From contig NZ_VBSB01000012.1 of the NCBI RefSeq assembly GCF_013337765.1, forward strand, positions 62,001-126,000: a stretch of DNA of 64,000 nucleotides. The letters are read 5' to 3'. The notes under the pieces are model-generated. The model made no database searches. It was not told the origin of the DNA and was given only the letters and a program-made list of their open reading frames with translations. Both the position numbers and the translations under genes were made by a program. This document shows positions 44,826 through 53,551 of the stretch, piece after piece (positions within the stretch are counted from its first letter, which is position 1; the number at the start of each line of letters is the position of its first letter). Origin of the DNA: Mycolicibacterium sphagni. Its GTDB lineage: Bacteria; Actinomycetota; Actinomycetes; Mycobacteriales; Mycobacteriaceae.

Positions 44826-44837
44826 CGATATATGTCA
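44826..44837. promoter_or_regulatory. ArsR operator, arsR side
   Basis: CGATATATGTCA matches the cadI-side palindrome at 9 of 12 or more positions and lies 22 bases before the arsR start, consistent with control of both directions by one repressor. Confidence 0.6.
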
Positions 44838-44859
44838 AGCTTTGTGGCATGATTGGGTG

Positions 44860-45219
44860 ATGCCAAAGACGTTGCCCTCGATCGACATGTCGTCGCCGGT
44901 GTGTTGTGCGCCGGTGGCGGCGGGTGTGATGAGTGACGAGGACGCGCTGCACGTTGCATTGCGGCTCAAGGCGCTGGCCGACCCGGCACGAGTCAAGATC
45001 ATGTCGCTGCTGTTCGGTTCGGCTGATGGCGAGGAGAACAGTCGAGACTTGGCCGCCGCGATCGGGGTTGGCGAGTCCACGGCCAGCCACCACCTGACAC
45101 AGTTGCGCAATGCCGGGTTGGTCGAGTCGACCCGGCGAGGTATGAACGTCTATCACCGTCCGCACCGCGACGCGGTCGCCGCATTGTGCGCCGTACTCGA
45201 CCCGAATTGCTGTTCCTAA
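44860..45219 (+). CDS. ArsR/SmtB metalloregulator next to cadI
   Basis: 119-aa repressor starting at ATG 44860 (PKTLPSIDMSSPVCCAPVA). Cysteine pairs at the N-terminus (VCCAP) and the extreme C-terminus (DPNCCS) are probable metal ligands; the helix GVGESTASHHLTQLRNAGLV binds DNA. Divergent from cadI as in the Rv2640c/Rv2641 arrangement, by memory. Stop shares CTAA with the convergent arsC. Confidence 0.9.
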   Translation: MPKTLPSIDMSSPVCCAPVAAGVMSDEDALHVALRLKALADPARVKIMSLLFGSADGEENSRDLAAAIGVGESTASHHLTQLRNAGLVESTRRGMNVYHRPHRDAVAALCAVLDPNCCS

Positions 45220-45644
45220 ACGCGGTTTTCGGTATCGGCGGTGTCGGTCAGCAGTTCAGTGATGAGGCCTTCGATCCGCGTCTTGATTTGGTCGCGGATA
45301 GGACGTACAGCGTCCACACCCTTGCCCGCCGGATCCTCCAGTACCCAGTCGCGGTAGCTCTTGCCCGGGAAAATGGGGCAGGTGTCGCCGCAGCCCATGG
45401 TGATCACCACATCGGAGGCTTCCACCGCGTCGGTGGTAAGGATTTTCGGGGTTTGGTCGGAGATGTCGATGCCGACTTCGGCCATGGCCTCTACCGCGGC
45501 GGGGTTGACGGCGTTGCCCGGAGCACTGCCGGCCGAGCGGACTTCGATGGCGTCGCCAGCCAGCGCCGAGAGGAATCCCGCGGCCATCTGTGAACGTCCG
45601 GCGTTGTGCACGCAGACGAACAACACCGAAGGTTTTTCGCTCAT
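45216..45644 (-). CDS. arsC: arsenate reductase, LMW-PTP type
   Basis: 142-aa reductase with P-loop CVHNAGRSQMAAG near residue 11, partner cysteine region TMGCGDTCPIFPGKSY (resolving cysteines) and the general acid in WVLEDPAGKG. It converts arsenate to arsenite using mycothiol or thioredoxin. ATG 45644 overlaps the truncated ArsR stop (ATGA), showing an ancestral arsR-arsC operon. Confidence 0.92.
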   Translation of the reverse strand: MSEKPSVLFVCVHNAGRSQMAAGFLSALAGDAIEVRSAGSAPGNAVNPAAVEAMAEVGIDISDQTPKILTTDAVEASDVVITMGCGDTCPIFPGKSYRDWVLEDPAGKGVDAVRPIRDQIKTRIEGLITELLTDTADTENRV

Positions 45645-45772
45645 CGCGGGGTCCTTTCCAGATCCAGGTCGTGTGCCAATACCGCCGACAACTGGGCCAT
45701 GGCCGCCGGCACCACCCAGTAGTACACCCACGTGCCGCGCCGCTCGCAATCCAGCAGACCCGCCTCGCGCAG
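45641..45772 (-). pseudogene. truncated ArsR, C-terminal fragment
   Basis: The 43 codons before the arsC overlap read LREAGLLDCERRGTWVYYW and onward, the wing and C-terminus of an ArsR repressor. The first half of the gene (start, metal box, recognition helix) is missing and unrelated sequence precedes it, so a deletion or insertion broke the gene while leaving the coupling to arsC. Confidence 0.8.
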
Positions 45773-45857
45773 CGTTAGCCACGCGGGCGGCTCGGAGTGG
45801 GTGAGTTGACCTCTCCCAGCGGTTGACGGTGGTTGTCGGCGGGCGCAGGCTGTTGGT

Positions 45858-46082
45858 GTGGCTGAGATCAGTGAGGACGTCATGATCGCCGAGGTAGAGC
45901 GGCGTCTGGCCAGTAGGTACGCGCAGTTCCCGCCCGACGAGATCTCGACCATCGTGCAGAGTGCGCGGGAGAAGTTCGCGCAGAGCCCGATCAGGGACTT
46001 TGTGCCGCTGTTTGTGGAGCGCAACGCCAGGGCAAGGTTGGACAAGCTCAACAGTTTGACTCCGTCGGCAATAGCTGGTTAG
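45858..46082 (+). CDS. three-helix bundle dimerisation-domain protein
   Basis: 74-aa helical protein (VMIAEVERRLASRYAQFPPD, IVQSAREKFAQSPIRDFVPL) matching the small three-helix domain found alone or as N-terminal extension of actinobacterial arsenate reductases. Its place beside arsC fits. GTG start; no strong ribosome site. Confidence 0.7.
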   Translation: MAEISEDVMIAEVERRLASRYAQFPPDEISTIVQSAREKFAQSPIRDFVPLFVERNARARLDKLNSLTPSAIAG

Positions 46083-46193
46083 CCGCCGACGACGACGCCT
46101 TGGAGCCTCTGCTCTAACGCCCGCTACGACAGGGTCGCGTAGGTTCTACGAGAATCACGAAGAACCTCACGCCGCATCCAACCGAAAGCCATC

Positions 46194-46451
46194 ATGTCCG
46201 AGGACCAGAACACAGACGTTCCACCGAATCATCTCTCCATCGACCCGCGCAGCCCCTTCTATAACGAAGAGGTGCTCCTCCGCGACGTGGGTATTCGCTT
46301 TAATGGCGTCGAGAAGACCAATGTTCACGAATACAACGTGGCCGAGGGCTGGGTGCGTGTTGAAGTTCCTACCGCCAAGGATCGCCGCGGAAACCCGATG
46401 GTCGTCAAGCTCAGCGGCACGGTTGAACCCTATTTCCGCCCAGCGGAATAG
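46194..46451 (+). CDS. DUF3297 family protein
   Basis: 85-aa small protein with the compact motif NHLSIDPRSPFYNEEVLLRD and GIRFNGVEKTNVHEY, then RRGNPMVVKL. DUF3297 is better known from Proteobacteria, suggesting transfer into this accessory block. Function unknown. Confidence 0.8.
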   Translation: MSEDQNTDVPPNHLSIDPRSPFYNEEVLLRDVGIRFNGVEKTNVHEYNVAEGWVRVEVPTAKDRRGNPMVVKLSGTVEPYFRPAE

Positions 46452-46607
46452 CGGGCGCTCTTGGGTTACTGGCGCGGCTGACAACCAGCCTCTGCTGCTG
46501 GTTCATGAGCTCGTGTCGATGATTGAGGCCCAACACCACATTCGTCGCGTCGCCCCAACCGGAGCATTGACGTCACCTCGCCCGTCGCGTCGCGTTGCTC
46601 GATCGCT

Positions 46608-47672
46608 CTAGCCGCCGCGCGGGCGGTCGAAGGCCTCGGCCAGCGTTGTGGCGATGAGCCGGTAGACGGCGTCCTCCTCGGGAAACACGTTGGGAAAGAA
46701 GTAATACCCGTGCGGCATGCCGGCTGGAAAATGGCCGACCGCCCTACCTCCCGCGTCGCGAACCTTCTGCGCGAACGCACGAGCAGAGTCGACCAGCGGA
46801 TCATGTGTGCCTGCCGCGACGAAGGCGACGGGGTAGCCGTCCAGCTCACCGACGATGGGGCTCGCCCACGGGTGGTCCCACGGGGTGTTGGGCAGGTAAG
46901 CACCCCGGATGAAACCCATGAACGCGGTGTCATACACGATCCCGTGCGGGGCGAGCTCACGAAACGATTCCCACCGCTCGTACTCGAAGTCGGTGAAGGC
47001 GCCGAGTAGCACGACGGCGTCGGGCGGTCGCCTGCCCTCGTCGCGGGCGCGCAGCGGGACCGCCGCCGCCAGGGTCGATCCCGCCGAATCGCCGGCGACG
47101 GCGATGCGGGAGCTGTCGCCATCGATGTCATGGGTGTTGTCGACCACCCAGCTGTAGACGTCGTAGGCGTCATCGAATGGGGTAGGGAATGGGAACTCCG
47201 GGGCCATCCGATAGTTGGCCGACACCACGACGGCGTCGTTGGTGAACGCCAACTTGCGGGCCAGGAAGTCGCAGTCATCAGACGAACCGACCGTGAATCC
47301 ACCGCCGTGGTAGTAGACGATCACCGGAAGGTGTTGATCGGTTGGTGCTGCCGTGGGTCGGTAAAGCTGGCATCGCGCCGCCCCGCCGGTGACCGGCAGG
47401 TACACCTCGTCGACATCGACGTTCGGTACTGCCTCGGCACCTGTCATCGGGACCAGGCTGGGGTCCTGTGGGCTCCCGTCGCCGACATACCCGCTACGCA
47501 CGGGCGCAATCATCAAGTCTCGCAACGCTACCGGCTGTCGCAAGTTGGCAAGTATGCGATACATCGGCATCGCCGGGTCATCACCGGCGACAAAGCTCAG
47601 ACCGTCGACAGAAATTGGCGCAGTGACGTCCACCTGGCCCTGCGGCACTGAACGCAGCGAGTCGCGTATCAC
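46608..47672 (-). CDS. HSL-family alpha/beta hydrolase (esterase/lipase)
   Basis: 354-aa esterase. Oxyanion loop VYYHGGGFTVGS, nucleophile elbow GDSAGSTLA, acid in GTHDPLVDSAR, and catalytic His in MPHGYYFF. The family (hormone-sensitive-lipase type, mycobacterial Lip proteins) hydrolyses short-chain esters and lipids. GTG start. Cytoplasmic, no signal peptide. Confidence 0.9.
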   Translation of the reverse strand: MIRDSLRSVPQGQVDVTAPISVDGLSFVAGDDPAMPMYRILANLRQPVALRDLMIAPVRSGYVGDGSPQDPSLVPMTGAEAVPNVDVDEVYLPVTGGAARCQLYRPTAAPTDQHLPVIVYYHGGGFTVGSSDDCDFLARKLAFTNDAVVVSANYRMAPEFPFPTPFDDAYDVYSWVVDNTHDIDGDSSRIAVAGDSAGSTLAAAVPLRARDEGRRPPDAVVLLGAFTDFEYERWESFRELAPHGIVYDTAFMGFIRGAYLPNTPWDHPWASPIVGELDGYPVAFVAAGTHDPLVDSARAFAQKVRDAGGRAVGHFPAGMPHGYYFFPNVFPEEDAVYRLIATTLAEAFDRPRGG

Positions 47673-47864
47673 CCCGGTAAGCGTAGAAGGTCATACCGAA
47701 CGGGGATTGGGTAATACGCCGTCGATGCTTGCCTGGCGGATAGGAAACCCTGTCCTTCAGCCGGTGGACTCTGGCTTCCCGGCGATTACCCAGCCCGTTG
47801 TTGAACGCGACTATTGCCACACGGGTGAACGAACTTGGGAACCCGACTACCTCAAGGACAAAAC

Positions 47865-48587
47865 ATGACAATCACCTACCAGGGCAGCGCCTGTCGGCGC
47901 GGCCACACCATCGCCGCGATCCTGTTGACCGCGACCGCAACCGTCGTCGGGATGGTCGGCGCAGCCGCGCCGGCACACGCAGCCGACCAGTACATCGCGC
48001 TGGCACTCGGATACGTCAACGAGAATCCCCCGGTCACGATGGCCGGCGGCTCCGCGATCAACGGCAATCGAGATCAGGCCGCCCAGGGAGCGCTCACGAA
48101 CTGCGTGAACAACGGCGGCAGCCACTGCGTGACCGAGGTCATCGCCACGAACGAGTGTGCGGCGGCCGCCTCGAACGACTACGGCGAAGAGGTCGGCGCA
48201 TCCGCCCCCTCGCTCGCCGCCGCGCAGAGCAAGGCCAAGGGCATGCTGCAGAACCAGCAGGGCGCAAAGGTCATCGTGTCGGGTTGTGCGAACGGGGCCA
48301 CTCCGCCGCCGCCGAATGACCCGCCGCCACCGCCGCCCGCGCCGAAGCTGGGCCCGACGGTCTCGTTTGACACTGTCGTGGGTGGCTTGGTGGCTCACAT
48401 TACCGACCGCAGCGGAGTGACGTCGCAGTGCTCGTACGCGACGGACAACTACAACCGCGGCTTCGCCTTGGCGGCCAACTCCAAGTACGACCTGAGGATT
48501 GTGCCCGCTGTTCCGCGATTCCGGAACTGGACCGTCACGATCACCTGTGACAACGGCACGAGCACGACGGCGACGACGTTCTTCTGA
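47865..48587 (+). CDS. secreted DUF4189 protein
   Basis: 240-aa exported protein starting at ATG 47865 after AAGGA. Signal peptide (RGHTIAAILLTATATVVGMV, cleavage after AHA), then a DUF4189 domain (IALALGYVNENPPV, ALTNCVNNGGSHC, CAAAASNDYGEEVGA) whose paired cysteines probably form disulfides, a proline linker PPPPNDPPPPPPAPK and a separate C-terminal beta domain with two cysteines. Extracellular or wall-associated, role unknown. Confidence 0.85.
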   Translation: MTITYQGSACRRGHTIAAILLTATATVVGMVGAAAPAHAADQYIALALGYVNENPPVTMAGGSAINGNRDQAAQGALTNCVNNGGSHCVTEVIATNECAAAASNDYGEEVGASAPSLAAAQSKAKGMLQNQQGAKVIVSGCANGATPPPPNDPPPPPPAPKLGPTVSFDTVVGGLVAHITDRSGVTSQCSYATDNYNRGFALAANSKYDLRIVPAVPRFRNWTVTITCDNGTSTTATTFF

Positions 48588-48606
48588 GTCCGGCGCTGCC
48601 GCTAAC

Positions 48607-48656
48607 CCGATCCGCCCGGGCCGTGATGCTACGGCCCGGGCGGGTATCGGTTTTCT
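48607..48656. terminator. strong intrinsic terminator, bidirectional position
   Basis: CCCGGGCCGT and ACGGCCCGGG form a ten-pair core extended by flanking CCGAT/ATCGG, followed by TTTTCT on the plus strand. It lies between the DUF4189 gene and the convergent methyltransferase gene. Confidence 0.8.
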
Positions 48657-48658
48657 GG

Positions 48659-49708
48659 CTACGGCCTGGCCTCGAACACAAGGTTGAACGGAGTCTGGGC
48701 CGCGCGGCGGAAGCGGGTGAACCCGCCGTCGCTCATCACCTCAGCCAGCCGCCGCTCGCCGGCCTGCGCGCCCAGCGCGGGTCCGTTTTGCGCGAGCGAT
48801 ACCGGTACGCAGATGAGTGAAGATGCCCCGTAGAAGACCCTGCCTACGGGATTGAGGTTGTCCGAGACGCTGTCTCCCGCTGCCGGTTCGACCAGCAGGC
48901 AGCAGCCGTTGGGATCGAGAGCCTGCCGGGCGTGCCGCGCGGCGCCGGATGGATCAGCCATGTCGTGCAGGCAGTCGAAGAAGGCGATCAGGTCGTAGTC
49001 GCCTCCCTGATACGACGTCGCGTCGGCTACCTCGAAGCGTGCGTTGGTCACGCCGGCCTGTGCGGCATGCTCGCGAGCGGTCTCGATCGACGCGTCGTGG
49101 TAATCGATGCCGACGAACTGCGCATCCGGAAATGCCTGTGCCATAAGGATTGTCGTCACGCCGTGCCCGCATCCAATGTCGGCGGCACGGCCCCCGGAGT
49201 TCAGTTTCTCGACAACTCCGTCGAGAGCGGGCAGCCAGTCGGACAGCAGGCTTGCGTTGTACCCGGCCCGGAAGAACCGCTCGGTGCCGCGGAACAGACA
49301 TGGATGATGCTCGCCCCACTCCATCCCAGATCCCGTGCGAAAGTTCTGCACTGCCCGTTCCTTGACGTGGAACAGGTCCTCGACAACGGAGTAGCCGCCG
49401 GGTAGGTCCACCGGCCCATCGGGGTTCGCCAGGCACAGCGCCTGCTCCTCGTTCAAGTGGTATCGGTCGCTCGCGCTGTCGTAGTCGACGTAGCCGCCTG
49501 CGGCTTGATTGGCGAGCCACTCCCGAACGTAGCGTTCGCTCGTGCCGGTGCGATCGGCCAGTTCGGCAGACGTCAACCGCTTCTCGGCCAGTGCGGCATA
49601 GAGTCCGAGCTCGTCGCCGATAAGTACCAGAACGGCGCTCATCGCGGCGCCCAGATCGCCGATGGCCTTGCCCAGAAATTCGTTGAGTTTGACTTCGTTG
49701 ACAGCCAT
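48659..49708 (-). CDS. winged-helix/class I SAM methyltransferase
   Basis: 349-aa protein like mycobacterial Rv2258c. N-terminal winged helix (GLYAALAEKRLTSAELADRT, RYVREWLANQAAGGYV) and a C-terminal Rossmann methyltransferase with motif I AADIGCGHGVTTILMA, acidic turn VGIDYHDASI and motif IV DLIAFFDCLHDMADP. ATG 49708 has AAGGGG upstream. Small-molecule O- or C-methyltransferases have this build; substrate unknown. Confidence 0.87.
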   Translation of the reverse strand: MAVNEVKLNEFLGKAIGDLGAAMSAVLVLIGDELGLYAALAEKRLTSAELADRTGTSERYVREWLANQAAGGYVDYDSASDRYHLNEEQALCLANPDGPVDLPGGYSVVEDLFHVKERAVQNFRTGSGMEWGEHHPCLFRGTERFFRAGYNASLLSDWLPALDGVVEKLNSGGRAADIGCGHGVTTILMAQAFPDAQFVGIDYHDASIETAREHAAQAGVTNARFEVADATSYQGGDYDLIAFFDCLHDMADPSGAARHARQALDPNGCCLLVEPAAGDSVSDNLNPVGRVFYGASSLICVPVSLAQNGPALGAQAGERRLAEVMSDGGFTRFRRAAQTPFNLVFEARP

Positions 49709-49802
49709 TGCAGCCCCTTCGCGCATCGTCGCGCGTCGTTCACAATTTACTCGCGGAGGCGGCCGGGCCGCGGGTGAATTCAGTTGTCGCTCAGCCCAGG
49801 GG

Positions 49803-50012
49803 TTAGTCGCCGAAGTACTGCTCGCGGTCGATTTGCGTGCCTGAACGCATCGCATCCCGAAACAGGTCGTCGGTATAGCCCACCGCGACCTCTTCACGAT
49901 TGCTGAAGCGACAAAAAACCCTGCTCGTGGCGTGCTCGTAGCGGAACTTCGCGTCTTCAAATGGGTAGTCGATGTACACGTCGCCTTGCTCGAACAATTT
50001 CATCGGCACCAC
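49803..50012 (-). CDS. conserved small hypothetical protein
   Basis: 69-aa acidic soluble protein (FEQGDVYIDYPFEDAKFRYE, SNREEVAVGYTDDLFRDAM). GTG 50012 has GGAGGGG eight bases upstream. No known domain. Confidence 0.6.
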   Translation of the reverse strand: MVPMKLFEQGDVYIDYPFEDAKFRYEHATSRVFCRFSNREEVAVGYTDDLFRDAMRSGTQIDREQYFGD

Positions 50013-50116
50013 GTCGTTTCCCCTCCGGCTCTGCGTAAACCACTCCCGGCACCACTTGCTGGTCTGTGAAGCTGAGCGTAGGGCGCCCCCACGAGAACGC
50101 GGCGGTTGCGGATTAA

Positions 50117-50314
50117 ATTAATGACGCAAGCGGCGGCAACGCATTGGCTGCTGGCAACGACGGCAACGTGGGGCTGTTCGGGAACGGCGGTACCGGCGGC
50201 AACGGCGGCAGTGGCGGCAGTGGCGCTGGCGTCGTCGGCGGCCGGCCAGGAGCGGGCGGCAAGGGCGGCACTGGTACCACCACCAATGGTGCGGACGGGC
50301 AGAGCGGCCAGTAG
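50117..50314 (+). pseudogene. orphan PGRS C-terminal fragment
   Basis: An open frame reading NDASGGNALAAGNDGNVGLF then GGTGGNGGSGGSGAGVVGG and ending at TAG 50312. This is the glycine-asparagine repeat of PE_PGRS proteins without PE domain, start codon or secretion signal, with an in-frame stop immediately before it. Confidence 0.7.
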
Positions 50315-50736
50315 CGGATCGCTGGCTCCAGCGTTCGTGCCGGAGCCACCGCAGCCGCCGCGGGTCCGCTAAACCATTGCGTAACAAGATTATTGAAGGA
50401 CCATTTGCGCGCTTGTTGGGGTTGCCCACAACACTGTTGGGCCGTCTGAGTCGGTCAGGTCCGGGTTGTGCGGTGTTGATCCTCGTTTCGAGTTGGGTCT
50501 ACCGTCGAACGCGCCTATGCTTGTCGAACATCGATCGTGTCGACGGACGAGGCTCGCACAAATTCGAGTGGTGGACTACGCGTGTTAACGCGATGCTCCA
50601 CGATGAGGCTGTACGTGCCTGATCCCGTCGTCGATGCGTCGCAAGTAGTTTCTGCGAAGCCCTAGGGATTCAGCCTGGGTCAGCGTTATCCCAACCAGTT
50701 GACGATGTTCACAAGGTATTGGGAAGCGTGTGGGAC
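50315..50736. other. non-coding stretch before small membrane gene
   Basis: About 420 bases with no convincing gene. A frame of 81 codons at 50377-50622 lacks a good start, ribosome site or family pattern. The sequence is lower in GC than surroundings, with several T-rich patches, and may be remnant of the adjoining PGRS gene. Confidence 0.45.
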
Positions 50737-50922
50737 ATGGACTTACTCGACACGATCCAGCTCAAAGCTCGTCGGATCCGTAGAAGGTTGCGGCAGGCGA
50801 AACGTACGGTCTCGGACAACTACTTGTTCGCGCAGCGGCCGATAGAGTACGTCGTTTTCGGCGTCATTCTTGCCGTAGCTGTTGCCCTCGTCGCCTATCT
50901 GGCGATGTCGCGGCACGCGTGA
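50737..50922 (+). CDS. small single-pass membrane protein
   Basis: About 61 aa from ATG 50737 (DLLDTIQLKARRIRRRLRQA): a very basic helix followed by one hydrophobic segment IEYVVFGVILAVAVALVAYLA. Typical of small membrane-tethered proteins but no family known. Start uncertain (TTG 50719 possible). Confidence 0.45.
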   Translation: MDLLDTIQLKARRIRRRLRQAKRTVSDNYLFAQRPIEYVVFGVILAVAVALVAYLAMSRHA

Positions 50923-51034
50923 GCGTGGTACCTCGACGCTTGGGCGGCAACTGGGACGGACGTTCGGATCGGGCCCGCGGCTGACCTCGGCAAATTGACC
51001 CCGCCGCAGGGGTGGGTCCCGTATACACAGATGT

Positions 51035-53551
51035 ATGAACGCGTCCGCTCATATCGGTCGGGTCGGTGGTTTGGCCATCGCATTGGGTATCGGCGCGGCT
51101 CTGGCTTCGGCAAATGCGATGGCGTGGGCCGACACTGACGACTCTGGCGCAGGTCACTCAACCGCCGCATCGGCTCGTGGGCACACCGGAAGCACAGCGG
51201 GTCCGCGAGCGCCGAAGGCCACGGTCAGCGGGAAGCCCAAGCCCTCGACCCCGGCGCAGAAGGTGACGGCGCGGCCCGCGACAGCATCGGCGACCGCCAC
51301 TCCCGGCGAACCGGTGAACGCTGCCCAGGCAGCGGTCTCGACCATGCTCTCGGCATTGCAAACGCCGCAACCCGGAAACCGGGGGAGAGGCCTGGCGTCG
51401 ACGCCGAGGGCTGCCGCCGCCGTGGTGACCAACGGCGCCACGACACCCACGGCGGAGGCAAGTGCGCAGATATCGGCGCCGCCCAACCTGACCGCCGTGT
51501 TCCAGCAGTTGGTCTACACCCCGCTGCACGCGGTGGTGCAGGCCTGGATCGTCAGCGAGATCGGCCGCCAGGTTGACGATTTCATCAATGCTGCGGCAGG
51601 TTCGTATGTGATCGGCAATGGCGCGGCCGGCACCCAAGACCACCGCAACGGTGGCGCCGCTGGGTGGTTCCTCGGTGACGGCGGTGCCGGCTGGGACAGC
51701 GACCTGGACGGAGTTGTCGGTGGCAATGGTGGAGCGGCCGGAGTCTTGGGCAACGGCGGTAGGGGTGGCGCGGGCGGCGCTGGCGCTGGCGGCGGTACGG
51801 GCGGTGCCGGCGGTTCATTGATGGGCATCGGCGGCACGGGCGGTGCCGGTGGTGCCGGCGCGGCGGGTGCGGTCGGCGGGGCCGGTGGCGCCGGCGGTGA
51901 CGGGACCGGTTTGGTGTTCGGTATCGGCGGCCACGGCGGGGCCGGTGGCGACGGTTCCGATGGCGGCCGAGGCGGTAACGGCGGAAACGGCGCGGCGTTC
52001 CTGGGCAGCGGTGGCGACGGCGGCGATGCCGGCAAGAGCGGTGTCGGTGGTACCGCCACCGGGCTACCAGCACTCGGCGGCGCGGGCGGCACCGCAGGCT
52101 GGCTGGGCAGCCATGGTGCGGTTGGCAATTCGGGCGCCTCGGCCGCAGCGACAACGCCCAGCGGATCGCTGCCGCCGCTATCGCATACCGGCACCTGGCT
52201 GACCACGAGCGACGGACAGGTCGTCATCGTGCACGGCGTCAATGAGGTGTACAAGCTGGCGCCGTACGAACCGTCCGCCAGTGGGTTTAACGAAGAGGAT
52301 GCACAGTTCCTGGCGGACAACGGTTTCAACGTGGTGCGGCTAGGTGTCATCTGGGCCGGCGTCGAACCCCAGCCCGGAGTGATCAACACCGCGTACCTCG
52401 ACTCGATCAAGGCAACCGTGGACATGCTGGCCGACCACGGGATCTACACGATCATCGATATGCACCAGGACCTGTACAGCAGTGAGTTTTACGGCGAAGG
52501 CGCCCCGGACTGGGCGTCCGATGGTGGCGGCCGACCCAACAAGAACGCCGGATTCCCGGGAAACTACTACGTCAATCCTGCGCTGAGCCATGCCTGGGAC
52601 GCCTTCTGGGGCAATGCTGATGCACCCAACGGCATTGGGCTGCAAGATAATTACGCGTTGGTCTGGCAGCATATCGCGAATTACTTCAATGGCAACTCGG
52701 CGGTCATCGGCTACGACATCATGAACGAGCCGTTCCCTGGCTCGAACTATCCGGTCGCTCTCTTTGGCGGCTCGTTCTTCGCCGTGCAGCAGTTGACCCC
52801 CATGTATGACCAGGTAGCCGCCGCCATCCGCTCCGTCGACGCAACCACGCCGCTCTACCTGGAACCCCCGAACCCCGCGGTGACCGAAGTCCCCACTCTG
52901 CTGGGCCTGCCGGTGGCCCTGCTGGGGCGGATCACCGACCCGAGCGTTGTCCTGGCGTTCCACAACTACTGTGGCCCGATCGGTGGTGCGTTGTGCACCA
53001 AGATCGCCAACACGCTTGCCGCGCAGGCGGAAAGCTACTCGAAGCGGCACAATGTGCCGGCGGTGATGAATGAGTGGGGTGCGACCAGCGATGCTTTCGT
53101 GCTCACCCAGGAAATGCGGGCCGGTGACCGATACCTGATGGGCTGGGCGGAGTGGGCCTACACCGGTAAAGGTGACATCACCGGATCGCCGGACGTGGAG
53201 GGGCTGGTGTACGACCCGACGCTTCCGCCGACCGGCGACAACGTGAATGCCGGTAATTTGGCCTTATTGTCTTCGCCGTACCCGCAAATAGTGTCGGGCA
53301 CCCCGAGCGTGTGGTCGTTCAAGAACGGCACTCTTGACTTCAGCTATTCCACGGCGAAGGTCGACGGATCCGGCGCTTTCGATCAAGGGTCGCTGAGCAC
53401 GATCTCAGTGCCCGCGGTGCAGTATCCGAACGGCTATCAGGTGACGGTGACTGGGGGACATGTCGTCTCAGCGCCGAACGCCGCCCAACTGGTCATCGCG
53501 TCAGACCAGGGCGCGACCACCGTCAGCGTCGTGGTGAGCCCGGCCGCCTAA
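51035..53551 (+). CDS. secreted GH5 endoglycoceramidase-like enzyme with PGRS domain
   Basis: 838-aa protein in four parts. Signal peptide at residues 1-32 (GGLAIALGIGAALASANAMA); a disordered Thr/Ala/Pro region with a helical module (LVYTPLHAVVQAWIVSEIG); a PGRS glycine-repeat domain from about 205 to 370 (GGAGGAGAGGGTGGAGGS); and a GH5 barrel from about 385. Catalytic glutamates are Glu565 in IMNEPFPG (acid/base) and Glu680 in VMNEWGAT (nucleophile). Flanking segments FNVVRLGVIWAGVEP and IIDMHQDLYSSEFYGEGAP match endoglycoceramidases, which free glycans from glycolipids. A beta-rich C-terminal domain follows. GC-rich repeats are coding, not separate repeats. Confidence 0.88.
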   Translation: MNASAHIGRVGGLAIALGIGAALASANAMAWADTDDSGAGHSTAASARGHTGSTAGPRAPKATVSGKPKPSTPAQKVTARPATASATATPGEPVNAAQAAVSTMLSALQTPQPGNRGRGLASTPRAAAAVVTNGATTPTAEASAQISAPPNLTAVFQQLVYTPLHAVVQAWIVSEIGRQVDDFINAAAGSYVIGNGAAGTQDHRNGGAAGWFLGDGGAGWDSDLDGVVGGNGGAAGVLGNGGRGGAGGAGAGGGTGGAGGSLMGIGGTGGAGGAGAAGAVGGAGGAGGDGTGLVFGIGGHGGAGGDGSDGGRGGNGGNGAAFLGSGGDGGDAGKSGVGGTATGLPALGGAGGTAGWLGSHGAVGNSGASAAATTPSGSLPPLSHTGTWLTTSDGQVVIVHGVNEVYKLAPYEPSASGFNEEDAQFLADNGFNVVRLGVIWAGVEPQPGVINTAYLDSIKATVDMLADHGIYTIIDMHQDLYSSEFYGEGAPDWASDGGGRPNKNAGFPGNYYVNPALSHAWDAFWGNADAPNGIGLQDNYALVWQHIANYFNGNSAVIGYDIMNEPFPGSNYPVALFGGSFFAVQQLTPMYDQVAAAIRSVDATTPLYLEPPNPAVTEVPTLLGLPVALLGRITDPSVVLAFHNYCGPIGGALCTKIANTLAAQAESYSKRHNVPAVMNEWGATSDAFVLTQEMRAGDRYLMGWAEWAYTGKGDITGSPDVEGLVYDPTLPPTGDNVNAGNLALLSSPYPQIVSGTPSVWSFKNGTLDFSYSTAKVDGSGAFDQGSLSTISVPAVQYPNGYQVTVTGGHVVSAPNAAQLVIASDQGATTVSVVVSPAA

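Noticed and set aside
50377..50622. 81-codon plus-strand frame
   Set aside because: No ribosome site, mixed hydrophobic/basic composition without domain, next to PGRS debris.
51700..52130. GC-rich repeats resembling a tandem-repeat or CRISPR-like array
   Set aside because: Period is codon-based GGX glycine repeats in frame with the GH5 protein; no regular spacers.
51514..52425. 303-codon minus-strand proline-rich frame opposite the PGRS region
   Set aside because: It is the complement of glycine repeats, which always reads as Pro/Ala/Ser; the plus-strand protein has clear domains.
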